A DNA stretch of 64,000 nt from Calamus simplicifolius (taxonomy: Eukaryota > Streptophyta > Magnoliopsida > Arecales > Arecaceae). The position numbers and the translations under genes are program-made. This document shows, one piece after another, positions 45,848 to 58,193 of the stretch. The first letter of the stretch is position 1. Each line of letters starts with the position of its first letter. The stretch is taken from the NCBI GenBank assembly GCA_900491605.1, contig UESW01004566.1:439584-503583 (forward strand). Direction: 5' to 3'. The notes beneath the pieces were generated by a model. That model worked only from the letters and a program-made list of their open reading frames with translations. It did not search any database and was not told the origin of the DNA.

Positions 45848-46757
45848 TATTGCTGTAAAAATTTATTCTTCAACTCGGATGTGATACTTTCGGATCTAGA
45901 TGTCAATTTTTCGTTCGGACGAAACCTGCAAGATAGTCCTCGCGCAGAGAATATCGAGGGTGGCCCTCTGCGGAAGATCCTCTAATGCCCAAGTCAATGG
46001 AGATTCACAGCAACCAGATATGAGAAGAAAGCTCTCACAGAATGGTCCCTCAAGAATGGCTTCTTTGAGAGCCTAGGAAGATATGTTCGAGCTTCAATGA
46101 AGTTTTTCTCAATGAAGTAGTGCGTACCTCAAAGGATTTCGGGAGTGGTATTTATTGACTGTCTGAGTATTGACGGTTTGTTCATCTGATTCTTTGAACA
46201 TGCCTTGGGAGATGGAGAACCGAAATGATGGGAATCTGATTCGAATCAAGTTTGTTATGAGGCCGACGAGATTCGAATCTTGTTCGTTAAGAGGATCGAT
46301 GGCTGAAGAGGCTGATTCGGAGCCTTGGAATTTGGTTATTCTGTTATCTGGCTATTTACAGGTAATAGGTTGTGCCCGGCTCGATCTCCCTTTCGAGACG
46401 ACAAGGGTTGACATGGCCGGAGGGTCATATTCAGCTTTTGGCTACTCTCGGCCTGCCAAGGCATGAAGATGGTTCGGCTCTACCAAAACAGGGATATTGT
46501 CCTTTTCTGAACACAGCGCGTAGTAGATCCGAGGTCGAGGGGAACCCTAAGGTCCAAGGCCGAGAGGAACTCTGGACCGAGGCTGAGAGGAACTTTTACG
46601 GTTACTCCTGTTAGCCCTAACATGACTTGATCGACCACATCGGATCAGGGAGATGTTGTCTTTTTCTGAGTATGGCATTCGGCAGGCAGAAATCGAGAGT
46701 GATCCTAACCTTTTTGGCACGTGCACGGATATGATGCAATGATGATTTTGCCCCTTA
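45848..46757 (-). repeat. 3' LTR of the Tat element
   Basis: It aligns along its length with 58194-59154. In plus reading it starts TATTGCTGTAAAAATTTATTC (first 20: TATTGCTGTAAAAATTTATT) and ends TTTGCCCCTTA, with the purine-rich complement TCGCATGCCCCTCACTTTC beyond as the polypurine tract. It has three units of the 24-bp CCGAG repeat (about 46528-46605), and its TATA box is mutated (plus strand TATTTATT at 46149). Confidence 0.88.
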
Positions 46758-47112
46758 TCGCATGCCCCTCACTTTCTAGTTCGAAGCGTAGGCTCGGGCA
46801 TAGGGAGTAGAGTTCTAGGTGGCTTTATTCGGTTGGAGGAATTCAAATAGGTGGAGACGTGCTGTGAGGCTCTCATATACGTCAAGCCACCGCTTCGTCA
46901 TTTCTTCCCATCGCCCGAGGAGAAAACCTCTCGTCCTCTTCCGTCGGCCACGAATGAAGTGGCACATGGCGGGCTCAAGGTCTAGCGATGCATGGGGATT
47001 CTTGCCTTGCCGCAATGGTTTAAAAAGAGTTGAGTGGTGTTGCCTTCTGCTGCGCTTTATCTCTATCCTTTTCCTCCTCAGCGGATAGAATACCTTCGCC
47101 CCCAAACCAAAT

Positions 47113-49869
47113 ATGGCTAGCATTTCTTCCGTTGATCTTGAAGACAAGGAACATCCTATTGACTCGGTCTCGACGATGACCCCCGCAGACCTGGAGAGGA
47201 TTCGTCAGGATTACTGGTTCACCAGTGATATTCGGATGCGGATCCCTGGTCCTGAACAGAGGGTACCTGATCGATTGGAGTCGGAGGTTTTCTTCTACAA
47301 GAAAAGCTTCAAAGTAGGTCTCCATTTTTTCCTTAATCCATTAGTGAATTAAATAATGAGGCATTACGGCATCTGTCCAATGATGATCACGCCGAATAGC
47401 TGGCATTATATTATCGGATTCATTTCCTGTGCACCTTTACGGGGATAAGAGCGATGGTTCCTCTGTTTCGGGCCTACCACAGTCTTACATCTTCCAAGAA
47501 TTTATCTTGGCATTATATAGGGCCACAGAAGAACTTCAAGAGGTTTTCTAAGGTTCTGACTTCTATCAAAGAATGGAAGTCACAATTTTTCATTGTCAAA
47601 TCGGATGCTACATTCGACTTTTCTTGCCAATGGGGGCCTCTCTCCATAGAGCCGAATCAACGTCCGACGCTGTCGAAAGCAGAGAAGGAGGACTTCAACG
47701 TTCTTTATGACAGCAAGGTGATCCCAATTAATGCCCTTTTGACTGAAGAAGCACTTTATAATGCCAGGCTGAGCCAAGTTGACCTTTTGAGTAAGTACAA
47801 CATCGCCTTCTTTGTGTTTTGATGTCTTTGCAAGGGTGCATCTGATCGTCCGATGACTTGCATGTTGCAAGGATCAGATCTGAGTTTGGAGCTCAGATGA
47901 GAGGAATGTTTGCAATCGATTATGGCGATTCGAGCAGAAAGAAGAGTACGAAGCATCACCGTATTGTTTCATCGACTCCTGCGAGAGGGAAGAGGGCCAG
48001 GATCGAGCGGAGGTCATCTTCTTTCTCCCTCCAGGCCGCAACTAGCTATGCTAAGCCATTCACAAGGACTAACTGAGTCCCAACCTTTGAGCCTGTTGAG
48101 GGGGGACGTTGCAGAGGAGCCGACCCTAGCCCCTATTCTAGCACTAGAATTTGGGGGGCTGACATAGGGTAATAAGGCCGGAGAACTAGCAGCTCGAATA
48201 GAGCAGGAGCTGGTCATTTGCCTGGGCCAGCGGATGATGATTTTCAGGTGACGAAATTTCTCTATCTTGTAGTTACCAACATACATTACCCTGAAGGGGA
48301 GGGTTTCATGAGTCAGCAGAGGCTGAGGGGATTATTTTCGAAGATCGAGCGGCTGCAATTATAGCAAGTGTTGTTCTGCCTCCAGCAGGATCCCCTTTCC
48401 ATTAGGTAGAAGAAGGAGGAAAAAAAAGAAGTCCACCGGGCGGAGAAGGGGCTCCCTCGATGAGGATGGAGGAGCCAGGGCCTTCGGGGACGTTGGCAGG
48501 CGACGAGGAAGCGATAGGTCGGCCTAGCTCCCTCCTCGATCCCTTGGATCGCGCCACCGAAGAGTTGTAATCTCAGATTAACAACTTTTTTAATATCTTT
48601 TATGCGAAGGAACATGTCATTTACCCTGAAGATGGAGAGGCTAGTCGTTGGAAAGTCGCTTTTGCGATTGAGGATTCAAATGCCTACCGATCTGGATGAC
48701 TATGCATCAGTCCCCAGCCAACACATCTTGACGAATATGAACTCTTCTTGCATCCGAGTGAGTTTTCTTCCTTTCTTTGCTTTTGTTAGATGTTTTGCGT
48801 AGTCCTTCCAAATTTAATCACTCGGTCCCATCGCAGGCGACTCTTCTTCAGCGGGTGCTCTATAGGCACCTGATCTCTGCCAACGAATGCTATAGGGAGA
48901 TTTCACGTGAGGTCGAGGCACTCCGCGCTAAGATAAACTCGGTTGATCAGCACTCAAAAGAATTGACGAGGGTGCAAGCCGAGCTTGATGAGGCCAGGAG
49001 GTTGATCGAAGATGCCCGATCCGAAGTATTACGACTTCAGGCTGAGGCAGCCGAGCTTGAGGAAGCTCGGAAAGCAGCCGATGAAACTCGGTTAGAACTA
49101 TCAAGGTGCTGGGGTGAGGCCCAAAGGGAGATTGACCTCCTCAATGGCAGGGCTGCTGATGAAAAATCCTATTTTGAGACTCGGCTTGAATCCTATCAGA
49201 AGCAAATTGCCGACCTGACGGTTGAGCTATATCGGGCATGATTCGATGGTTCTAGGGACCGGATGGATCTTGAACACGCCTGGAAGGACATGAGCAAATG
49301 TAGACAAGAGAGGGAAAAGGCTTAAAAAAGAGCTAAGAAAGCAGAAGCCGAGGTTGCTCACCATGTCAAAGTGGTATGTCCTCTTACCACTTCCAAGCAA
49401 TGGTTGATCTCTCCCCTATAGTTAGAGCTGACTTGACCATTTATTTTGTTTGCTATTTTGTCTTCTCTAGCTGGATAAGGGTGGCTAATCAAATAAAGGC
49501 TATGATCGGGGATTTAGCCTCGAGTCGGGAGAAGTGCTCTGAGTTGGAGCATCGGGTAGTCGAGGCAGACAACAAGATCGCTATGGCGGTTGAGAAATAT
49601 AAAAGATCAAAGAATTCGCTCGTGGGCGAATTCAATTTTCAAAGGAGCCATACCGAGTTGGAGCATGCGAGGTCCGGGTGAGGGTGATTCAGGAGTACCC
49701 AGACATCAACCTCTCGTTTTTGGAGGATGAGAAGTATTACTTTCCATCATCGATAACCGAAGTATTGGCAGCGACCTCCCCATCTGACGATGGTGACGAT
49801 GATGAAGATGCTCCTAACATTGATTTTGAAGTGGCCTCAAAGGGAGATCCAACGGAGGTTCCTCTATAA
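47113..49869 (+). pseudogene. Antisense ORF of the Tat element (gypsy-type transposon domain plus coiled coil)
   Basis: This ORF runs opposite to gag-pol, between pol and the 3' LTR. It starts MASISSVDLEDKEHPIDS. The N-terminal domain shows FKVGLHFFLNPLV, then ITPNSWHYIIGFISC, FRAYHSLTSSKNLSWHYIGP and EWKSQFFIVKSD (to about 47650), the pattern of the domain annotated as putative gypsy-type transposon. The middle is low-complexity and broken. 48777-49241 is a strong coiled coil rich in Glu, Ala and Arg (VEALRAKINSVDQHSKELTR, then LRLQAEAAELEEA). The C-terminus has REKCSELEHRV and YPDINLSFL, then an acidic tail to 49869. Antisense ORFs of this kind are known in Tat elements; their function is unknown. 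Stops and frame changes interrupt this copy. Confidence 0.8.
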
Positions 49870-52059
49870 ACTACCAAGGAAGCAGAGGCCTTGAGACCTG
49901 CCGCTGAGGAAGCCGAAGTTTTGCAAGCAACTTGCCGAGGTAGTCATGACTTTGAAGCCAAGTAATGGAGAGGGTCAGCCGGATCAACATACTTCAGGCA
50001 TTGCTGAAGTTGCCTCTGAATATGAAATCGGGACTTAAAGATCCATCTTTTCACATTTTTCTTTCATTTTTGTAATATAAACGACATTATGATACGAATG
50101 AATCGTTTTATTTTTCTCTATATGTTTCACTGTTTTGGTATTTGTGTGTTAGACAGATTTTTAGCTCGTCCACATCTTGTTTAAGCTTAGCTTACTACGA
50201 AGCCGAGTGAATAGTCCAGTTCTATTAGTGTTCAAAAAATTTCAGAATGACTTTGTCAAAATCAAAGAGGTCGCCTGGTCTTGCTGAGACCAACCCGATC
50301 GAATCTGCCGAAGCGGGGGATAGCTCGGCTTTGCCAAAGTAAAAGGAATAGTTTGGCTTTGCCGAGGTAGGATAGCTTGACTTTACTGAAGTATATCTTA
50401 TTTTTTTCAACACATTCATCTCACATTTAATGCCTTATCTTTTTCGATACGAGCTCGCTTTTTGTATATGCCAAGCATTCGATTGCTATTGGACCACATC
50501 ATTTTTCATGGGGGGTTTCCCAAGCTCATTCATATTTCAAGGATTCGTAAGTAAATCTTTGTTTTTAAGGCCTCTAATCCTAGATCGAGAAGAAATCTTC
50601 TGCCTTTTATTATGGCGCAAAGAATATCTTCAATATACCCCAAGAAGTATCGAGTCCCATTAAGTTATTGCCACGTAGCCTTGAATGTGGCACGATGGTC
50701 GTGCCCTGAGTCTCAAAGTTTTTCCCCTTTCTTTAATGGTTGTTCTCCATTTTACGTCTATAAAAGGGGAAGAGCTGAATGGGCCTTAGCATACCAGAAA
50801 AGTCCTCGAGCAGAAAGAAACCTTCATGGCTTTTCCCATGCTAGAGTCAAGAGCTGTGAGGTTGGCTTTTCCTTTCGAGGTCTGGTTTGGCCTTGATAGT
50901 TGGGTGATGAAGAAGTTGCTGAAAAGCAAGTCATCCTCAAGGGAGGAGTTATAGAGATCATATGTGAAGTGCAGAAGAGGGATAGAGATCATATGGGAAG
51001 CGTACATGGACACTTTCTATTTGGCCTCATCCATTCATTGTGGAACCATAAAGGTCACTAAAAATGCAGTTGTTGATGGGCTATGGTTTTCACAGGCTTT
51101 TCATCAACTATGGTAACCTTCATTGCTAAGCCTATTCTTCCTAAGGCTTTTCATCTTCCATGGTGGCATTTAGCCATGTCCCTGCATTATGAAGGATTCC
51201 ACACTCCAAAAAGTCAAAGGTAAATTCCTTCAGGTTGCTTCTTTTCTCTACATGACTATTCGGAGATTCAAGGATCGCAGCTTGACAAAATTATCTTTTT
51301 TGATTTCTTCGAGTCATGGGCAGAAGCTATGTTGAAGCAACGTCATTGGCCGAACTTGTCTGTTCAAGAATTTTTGTTATTCTTTCCTTTATTCTCTATG
51401 CATGTATTTTCTGTGCTGCAATGCACTTGTAATGCCTTGCAATAGGCTATAACTTTTTGTAATAAAATATTGTTTGAAATAAAAGTGCTTTTTTTCTTTT
51501 CACGTTTACCTCTTTTCGTTATTTTGCTTCTATTTCATGAAGCATAAGTTTTTTCAATCGTATTGTTTTTGTATTTTTCATGATGTGCAAATCTCTTGTA
51601 TACATTAGATCGGAGGATGTAGGGTGAGGACTCAGCCTTGCCAAGATATGCAAACAGCCATTAGGGCACCCCTTTGCTAAAGAAAATGGTTGTGTCCGAT
51701 ATTTACATGTCAAGGACGTTCTATAGATTTAACTCTTCGCCAAATGGTTCGGTTTAAGCCTGCCGATGCGCGTCAGCTCACATTGGCTCTTTAAGGGTAG
51801 AGCACATAATTTATCTCAGGCTGGAGCAAGGCCTGGGCGACTTTGCTGGTTTTTGATGGGAGTTCGATCGCACCAAAAATCCTTGAAAGCTTTTACTCGA
51901 TACATCTGCATGGCTTGGTCATGCTGAGGCTTGAAAAAATTGCTCGGTCCTACCGAGGTTTGAAAAAAGATTGTATTTTATTTGGTACTGCTAAGGTACG
52001 AAGAGAACCCCTCGGACTTGCCGAGGGGGTCAGGATATACTGAGTCTTTGCTAATATTT
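49870..52059. other. Non-coding Tat 3' region with degenerate CTCGG/CCGAG repeats
   Basis: No gene is supported. At about 50275-50395 a loose repeat of AGCTCGGCTTTGCCGAAG type recurs, related to the array that follows at 52060. A TATA-like TATAAAAG at 50759-50766 on the plus strand and an AATAAA-type cluster near 51460 are visible, but no reading frame follows. 51700-52059 holds further CTCGG/CCGAG pieces and one partial array unit from about 52010. Confidence 0.6.
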
Positions 52060-52577
52060 AGCTCGGCCCTCGAACATGTTGAGACTGCTCGAACATACCG
52101 AGTCTTTGTTGATAATTAGCTCGGCCCTCGGACGTGCCAAGAGTGCTCAGACATACCGAATCTTTGTTGATATTTAGCTCGGCCCTCGGACATGCCGAGG
52201 GCTCGGATATACCGAGTCTTTGTTAATATTTAACTTGGCCCTCGGACATGCCGAGAGTGCTCGGACATACCAAGTCTTTGTTGATATTTAGTTTGGCCCT
52301 CGGATGTGCTGAGAGTGCTCGGACATACCGAGTCTTTGTTGATAATTAGCTCGGCCCTCGGACGTGCCAAGAGTGCTCGGACATACCGAATCTTTGTTGA
52401 TATTTAGCTCGGCCCTCGGACATGCCGAGGGTGCTCGGATATACCGAGTCTTTGTTAATATTTAACTTGGCCCTCGGACATGCCGAGAGTGCTCGGACAT
52501 ACCAAGTCTTTATTGATAATTAGCTCGGCCCTCGAACCTACCGAGAGTGCTCGGACATACCGAGTTAATGTTGATGG
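52060..52577. repeat. 58-bp tandem array with four-unit higher-order structure
   Basis: Nine units of about 58 bases start with AGCTCGGCCCTCGGACATGC and end TTTGTTGATATTT. Each unit holds two small inverted repeats, CTCGG-ACATG-CCGAG and CTCGG-ACATA-CCGAG. Diagnostic variants repeat every fourth unit (units 2 and 6 share GTGCCAAGAG and CCGAATC; 3 and 7 share GGATATACC and TTAATATTT; 4 and 8 share AACTTGG and CCAAGTC), so a 232-base block was duplicated. It lies between integrase and the antisense ORF. Confidence 0.93.
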
Positions 52578-52699
52578 ACCCGTAGGTCGGTAGCTGGGCG
52601 AGATCTGCCCTTTACCAAAAAGCTTTAGAGAGGATTGATCGGAGCACGAACATCACAACAATAAAAAATAGGATCTTGTCATTGCAAGTAAGATGAGTT

Positions 52700-53980
52700 C
52701 AGCAGGAGGTACCCTACTGATGATATATCCGGTGGTTGTCTGAATTTCATGTTTGGGGAATAGATTTTTCGTCTAGATCTTGAAGTCTGTAGGTTCCTGG
52801 TCTGATGACCTTTGCAATTTGGTAGGAGCCTTCCCAATTTTGAGATAGCTTTCCTTGCTCTAATGGTTTGGAGACAGACGCCTTGCGAAGAACAAGATCA
52901 CCAGGGAGGAAAGACTTTCCTTTGACTCGGAAGGAATGATAGCAAGCTATTCTTTGCTGATAGGCCGCAATTCAGATTCGGGCCTTCTCTCTGACTTCTT
53001 CTATCAAGTCAAGATTAGTTCTGAGTTGCTCATCATTCGATTCCTCCGAATAACTCTCCACTCGCGGCGACGATAGCCCTATCTCCGCAGAGATGATAGC
53101 TTCTGTGCCAAAGGCCATTTTGAAAGGAGTCTCACCTGTGGGTACTCTTTGGGTGGTTCGATAGGCTCACAAGACATAATGAAGCTCCTTTTCCCATCTG
53201 CCCTGAGCTCTGTTGAGTTGGGCTTTGATTCCTTGTAACAAGGTTCGGTTGGTTACCTCGACTTCACCATTGGCTTGGGGATGTCCGACCGATGTGAGCC
53301 GATAGGAGATGCCATAATCTTCACAGAACTCTCAAAATTTGGGATTGTCAAATTGTCTTCTGTTATCAGAGATAATAGTGTGCGAAAGGCTGAAACGACA
53401 AATGATGGATCTCCACACGAAGTCCCTAGCTCGGGCTTCGGTTATCTGAGCGACTGTATCGGCCTCGACCTACTTGGTGAAATAGTCAATTGCTACAAAC
53501 AGAAACTTTCTCTGTCCCATGGCAAGAGGGAAAGGGCCGAGAATGTTCATCCCCCACTTGGCGAAAGGTCAAGCGGATAACATAGGCATCAAGTGAGCAG
53601 AGAGGAGTCTTTGTATGTTTAAATGCCGCTGGCATGAGTCACAGGCTCAGACGAGATCATCAGCATCCTTTTGCATAGTTGGCCAGTAGTACCCTTGGCG
53701 CAACATCTTGTGGCATAAGGCTCGGCCGCTAAGATGATTGCCACAGATGCCTCATGGACTTCTCGAAGAGCATAATCGGTCTCCGATGGACGAAGATATT
53801 TGAGCAACGGCATAGAGAAGCATCTCTTATATAGTTGGTCATCAAGTAGGACATAATATGATGCTTGCATCTTCAATTTCCTTGCATCCTTTCTGTCAGT
53901 TGAAAGTACCCCTTCTTTAAGATATTTAAGGATTAGATCGAACCAAAATGGTTCAGCATCAATTAGTATCACCCAATCAA
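52700..53980 (-). pseudogene. Gypsy integrase, degenerate
   Basis: The zinc module is visible as LREVHE (about 53755) and GYYWPTMQKDADDLV with CDSCQRH (about 53650) in shifted frames. The core has WGMNILGPFP (about 53545), FLFVAIDYFTK, TIISDNRRQFDN (about 53345) and GHPQANGEVEVTNRTLL (about 53240). The C-terminal part includes PGDLVLRKAS (about 52890). The first catalytic Asp (normally in the D-I-x-G-P context) is Asn here. With several stops, the enzyme is dead. Confidence 0.88.
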
Positions 53981-53999
53981 CATCGGCAATGCTGAACTT

Positions 54000-54643
54000 T
54001 TCTAGGACTTTCAGATGAAATTTTCACTCGAGATTCATCGAATTTGTGGTCGCCAAGCGAGATAAAAGATCAGCACATGCATTCTCGGCCCTTGGAACCT
54101 AAATGACTCCAAATTCAGAAAAGTGTGAGGATAGATCATGCACTTTTTAGAGATACCAAATCATGTTCGGCTCCCGAGCCTCAAATTCTTCCCGCATATG
54201 GCCAGCCACCTGTTGAGAGTCAGTATAGGCATTTAGCTTCTTGATTCTAAGATCATGGGCGATGCAAAGTCCAACGAGCAGAGCCTCGTACTCTGCTTCA
54301 TTATTGAAGGCTAAAAATCATAAGCGAATGCCATACTCGAAGGTCGCCCCTTCAGACTAGTAAGAACCAAGCCGGCACCGGAACCATTTGTGTTAGACGA
54401 CCCATCTGCGTGAAACAGCCACAGAGCATCTGACCTTGACCGCTCGAAAGTATTCGAGATGGAACCATCCTTCGAAATGGTACATTCAAGAAGAAAATCC
54501 ATCATAATTTGTGCTTTAATTGCTGGGCGGGGCTGATACCAGAGGTCATGCTCACTTAGCTCAACGGTCCATTTGGTCATTCTCTTGGACATCTTCGAAT
54601 GATGAAGAATTGGCTTGATAGGTTGGTCAGTCAGAATTGTCAC
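54000..54643 (-). pseudogene. Second, archaeal-type RNase H of the Tat element
   Basis: After the polymerase-linked RNase H end (LTDQPIKPILHHSKMSKRMT and WTVELSEHDLWYQPRPAIKA), an additional RNase H domain begins with LFHADGSSNTNGSGAGLVL, where the Asp is catalytic. This acquired second RNase H defines the Tat lineage. Downstream frames hold its C-terminal part with stops. Confidence 0.82.
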
Positions 54644-54649
54644 AGTATG

Positions 54650-55830
54650 TGCTTGAAAGTAAGGCGCATCTTCCGAACAGATGTTATGAGGGCCAACACT
54701 ATCTTTTCAATTCGAGCATACCTTGTTTCAGCATCTCGAAGTATTTTGCTAACATAATAAATTGGCTTTTAGATTTTGCCCTCATCTTGGATTAGCACAG
54801 ATCCGACGGCACTATCAGAGACCACCAGGTACATATATAGCATCTATCCAGGCTTTGGACAACTAAGGAGAGGTGGCGAGCCAAGGTATTTCTTTGGGTC
54901 TTTGAAGGATTTCTGGCAGTCCAAAGTTCACTAAAAGTTTTTAGCCGATGAAGCGCCTTAAAGAAGGATAAACATCTTTCAGCCGACCGAGCCACAAAAC
55001 GGTTGAGGGCTGCTATCCTTCCGGTAAGGCGCTACACCTTCTTAACTGACCTTGGAGGTGCCATTTGCTGTAGGGCTTGGATTTTTTGTGGATTTGCCTC
55101 AATGCCTCGTTGGAAGACCATAAAGCCCAAGAACTTCTCAGAGTTGACTCCGAAGGCGCATTTGGTGGGATTAAGCTTTATTTGTTACTTTCAGACTATG
55201 GCGAAGCTTTCTGTAAGATCATCGATGTGTTGGGATGCCTCCTTGCTCTTAACCAGCATGTCATCAACATAAACCTTCATGTTCCGATCGATTTGCTCTT
55301 TAAAGACTTTATTAATCAATCTCTGATATGTTGTGCTTGCATTTTTAAACCAAAAGGCATAACTCAGTAATAGTAGATACCTCGGTCGGTTATGAAGGCG
55401 GTCTTTTTCTTGTCCTCGGATGCCATTCGAATTTGATTATAGCTCGAATAGGCATTCATGAAGGTCAGCATCTGGTGGCCCGAAGTAGCATCCATAAGTT
55501 AATCAATCCGAAGCAGAGAAAAACTATCCTTCGGGCAAGCCTTGTTGAAGTTCGTGAAGTCGATGCAGATTCTTCATTTGCCATTTGACTTTTTCACCAT
55601 GACAACATTGGCTAGCCAGTTGGGAGAGTTTACTTTCCGAATGAAGTTAGCTTTAATGAGCTTATCCACCTCCTCTTCAATGGCTTTCTAATGCTTGGAG
55701 GCGAAGCTTCTCTTCTTTTGCTTGATTGGCCAAAATGTCTTGTCCATATTGAGGCAATGGACAAGGACATCTGGGTTGATCCCCAGCATATCCAAAGCAG
55801 ACTAAGCAAAGATGTTAGCATTTTTTCGAA
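54650..55830 (-). pseudogene. Gypsy reverse transcriptase and first RNase H, degenerate
   Basis: RT begins ANVVMVKKSNGK, with TGA replacing the conserved Trp, then RICIDFTNFNKACPKDSF. MPFGLKNASTTYQRLINKVF and the active site VYVDDMLVKS (about 55250-55277) follow. FGVNSEKFLGFMVFQRGIEA and RSAERCLSFFKALH lead to the RNase H part. The YVDD catalytic residues survive although the frame carries several stops. Confidence 0.88.
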
Positions 55831-56199
55831 GGAATTCGACCAAATCCTATCGAGGCTTTCCTTTCAGTTGTGATCCGATCATTATGGTTCGGTCGAGCCG
55901 AGCTTCATCAAGTGGCACCTCCTCAAGTTCCTCGGCTGGCTCTTTCTTTCTCGGTAAAGTCTTCTCAAGCATCTAGCCTATCAACCTCGGGCTTTCTAGA
56001 CTGAAGGTCGACAACGAAGCCGTACCAAGCTACGGTCTGACTTTCTCGAAAAACTTCCACTCCCCATTCGGTGGGAAACTTCATGGTAAGATGAGGAACA
56101 GATATAATGGCCTTAAGGGACATTTGTCCAGGTCTGCCGAGGATGATATTGTAGGGAAACTAAAGCTTGATCACCAGGAAGTCCGTGTGAACAGTAGCT

Positions 56200-56510
56200 A
56201 TGCTAGGCCAAGTGCCTGCTCGGACCACCAAGGTGATGACCCCCTCGAGGATAATAAAGTTGCCAGTAAAACCTACTAGGGTGGAGTCTATGGTTCGAAG
56301 ATTTTTCACTCACAATTTCATCCTTACAAAGGCATCAAAGTATAAAACATTAATAGAAGTTCCACTATCAATCAGAATACGGTGTACATCATAGTCGTTC
56401 ATGTTAAGAGATACAACCAAAGCATCATCATGCGAGTACTGTATCTTTTGGAGGTCCTCATCAGAAAAAGCTCGTCGATTTGGGCCTTCTTCAGTGGATT
56501 TTTTCTTCAT
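56200..56510 (-). pseudogene. Gypsy aspartic protease
   Basis: RILIDSGTSINVLYFDAFVR holds an intact D-S-G active loop, preceded by YSHDDALVVSLNMNDYDV. The following strand region (56100-56250) is in shifted frames. It processes Gag-Pol in active relatives. Confidence 0.88.
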
Positions 56511-56519
56511 CTGGCCGAG

Positions 56520-58170
56520 TCGATGAGGAGCCGATCGTTGCTATCATATTAACATTGCCGACGATTGATGGATTCGGTGGAGGAGGTTGGTGAGGCTCAG
56601 GCTGGCGGTCTCCTTCATTGTTCAGCTCGGGAGCTTTTCTGAACCAGTCCAGCCTGTCCCATCGGATGAGTTGTTCAATCTCATTCTGGAGCTACCAGCA
56701 TTCCTTGGTGTCATGCCCGTGGTCCCAATGAAATTGACAATACTTGGTCATATCCCTTCGGGCCCCATTCCTCCAAAGAGGTGGCGACTGAGGAATTTGA
56801 TGCTCAATTTTCATCAAGATCTGCGCCCTTGGTGCAGTGAGTATCGTGTACTGATTGAACCTCCAGGCTGAGCTCCGGATATGATCCTTGGGTGGCAGTG
56901 GAAGAGCTCTCTAGCGGCGAGGCGGGCATGTATGGCGAAGGGGTCGATTCTTCTTCGAGCTCTTGGCCTCTTTTTCTCCTTGATTGCTCGGTCCGGACTG
57001 ACCTCCATGACTCCTTTACTCTGGCATAATTGTCTGCTAGGGCCATCATGTCAGAGATGCTCTTCGGATAATTAACCTCTAGGGCCAAATAGAAGTCACC
57101 CTTCTTCGACACTTTGCCTGCCAAGGCGGACATTGTCACCTCATGATTGAGGTGATCTACTTCCAGCATGGCCATATTGAATCAGCCAAGATAATTCTTC
57201 AGGGATTTCTCCTCCCGTTGCTTGACCTCGAAGAGGGAATCGGATCTTCGTCGATGGCGATGGCTACTGACGAACTGGCTAATAAATAGGTTGTTCAGCT
57301 TATCAAAAGAATCAATGGAACCTGGCTTGAGGCTGTTAAACCAGGTTCTGGCGGACCCCCTTAAAGTAAAGGGAAAGCTCTGCATAGGATCGCATCTGAC
57401 GCTCCATGGAACATCATGAAGGATCGGAAGCTATTTAAATGATCATCGGGATTGGTGGATCCATGGTATGGTTCGATGGTGAAAAGCTTGACATGCGGAG
57501 GAATTATTTCCCATATGATTTCTTTAGAGAAGGAGATGCCCTGCTCTGCCTTTGACTAGGGCTGTGGAGCTTGTTTGACGGCATTCAGCTCCTGACGCCA
57601 GTACTGGTGCATCTTCCGAAGTTGTCGCTAGATCCCCTTATCTCATGTAGCAAGGGAAACCGGTCTAGAAGAGTATAGTGATGGCGTTGAGTCATGATGG
57701 GAGGATGTCAGAGAGAGAGAGAGAGAGTGAGCTCGCTGAGATCTGGATGGCCTCTTCCCCTCAGCCCTTTGCCGCGCTGGTCTAACCCCTTCGGGCTGCT
57801 GGGGATAACTAGCGAACTCGGATGGGTTAGAAGAAGAGATCGCTAGTGGAGCGGGGATGGCAGCTCCATCGGAGAGTTGCGGAGCAGGGGCGACCGGATG
57901 GGGAACCCCCTAGAGCCCTTGGACTAGCTGTGCGAGGGCTTGCACCTGTTGGATCAGTGTGGCAAACTGGTCCTGGGTCACTGTGATCGCCGATGGTGAA
58001 GGAGTCTCGGCCGGCGGCGGTAGTGGAGGCGCCGCATTATTTGTGGGGTCAGGCCTCTGGGATGTGGCCTGATCTTGAGCATCAGAAGTGGCTCTCCTTC
58101 GATTTGCTATTAAGGGGTTGCTCTTCTGGTTTCAAGCCTTGTCTCCTATATTACAAGTTTATGGGACTTG
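56520..58170 (-). pseudogene. Gypsy gag, degenerate
   Basis: 57385-57182 has the gag core with FPFTLRGSARTWFNSLKPGS and SIDSFDKLNNLFISQF, and SLFEVKQREEKSLKNYL after it. 57175-56804 continues with a charged, Arg-rich part. The N-terminal portion (about 57540-58150) is readable in pieces such as SAITVTQDQFATLIQQVQAL, with stops. No intact frame remains. Confidence 0.85.
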
Positions 58171-58193
58171 AGGCCCTTCCTCTAGCGCCAATC

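Noticed and set aside
50759..50766. Promoter of a host gene inside the Tat element
   Set aside because: The TATAAAAG match is good, but no conserved reading frame or splice structure follows within 1 kb.
52060..52577. CRISPR-like array
   Set aside because: Units are contiguous 58-bp tandem copies without distinct spacers, in a plant retrotransposon with no cas genes.
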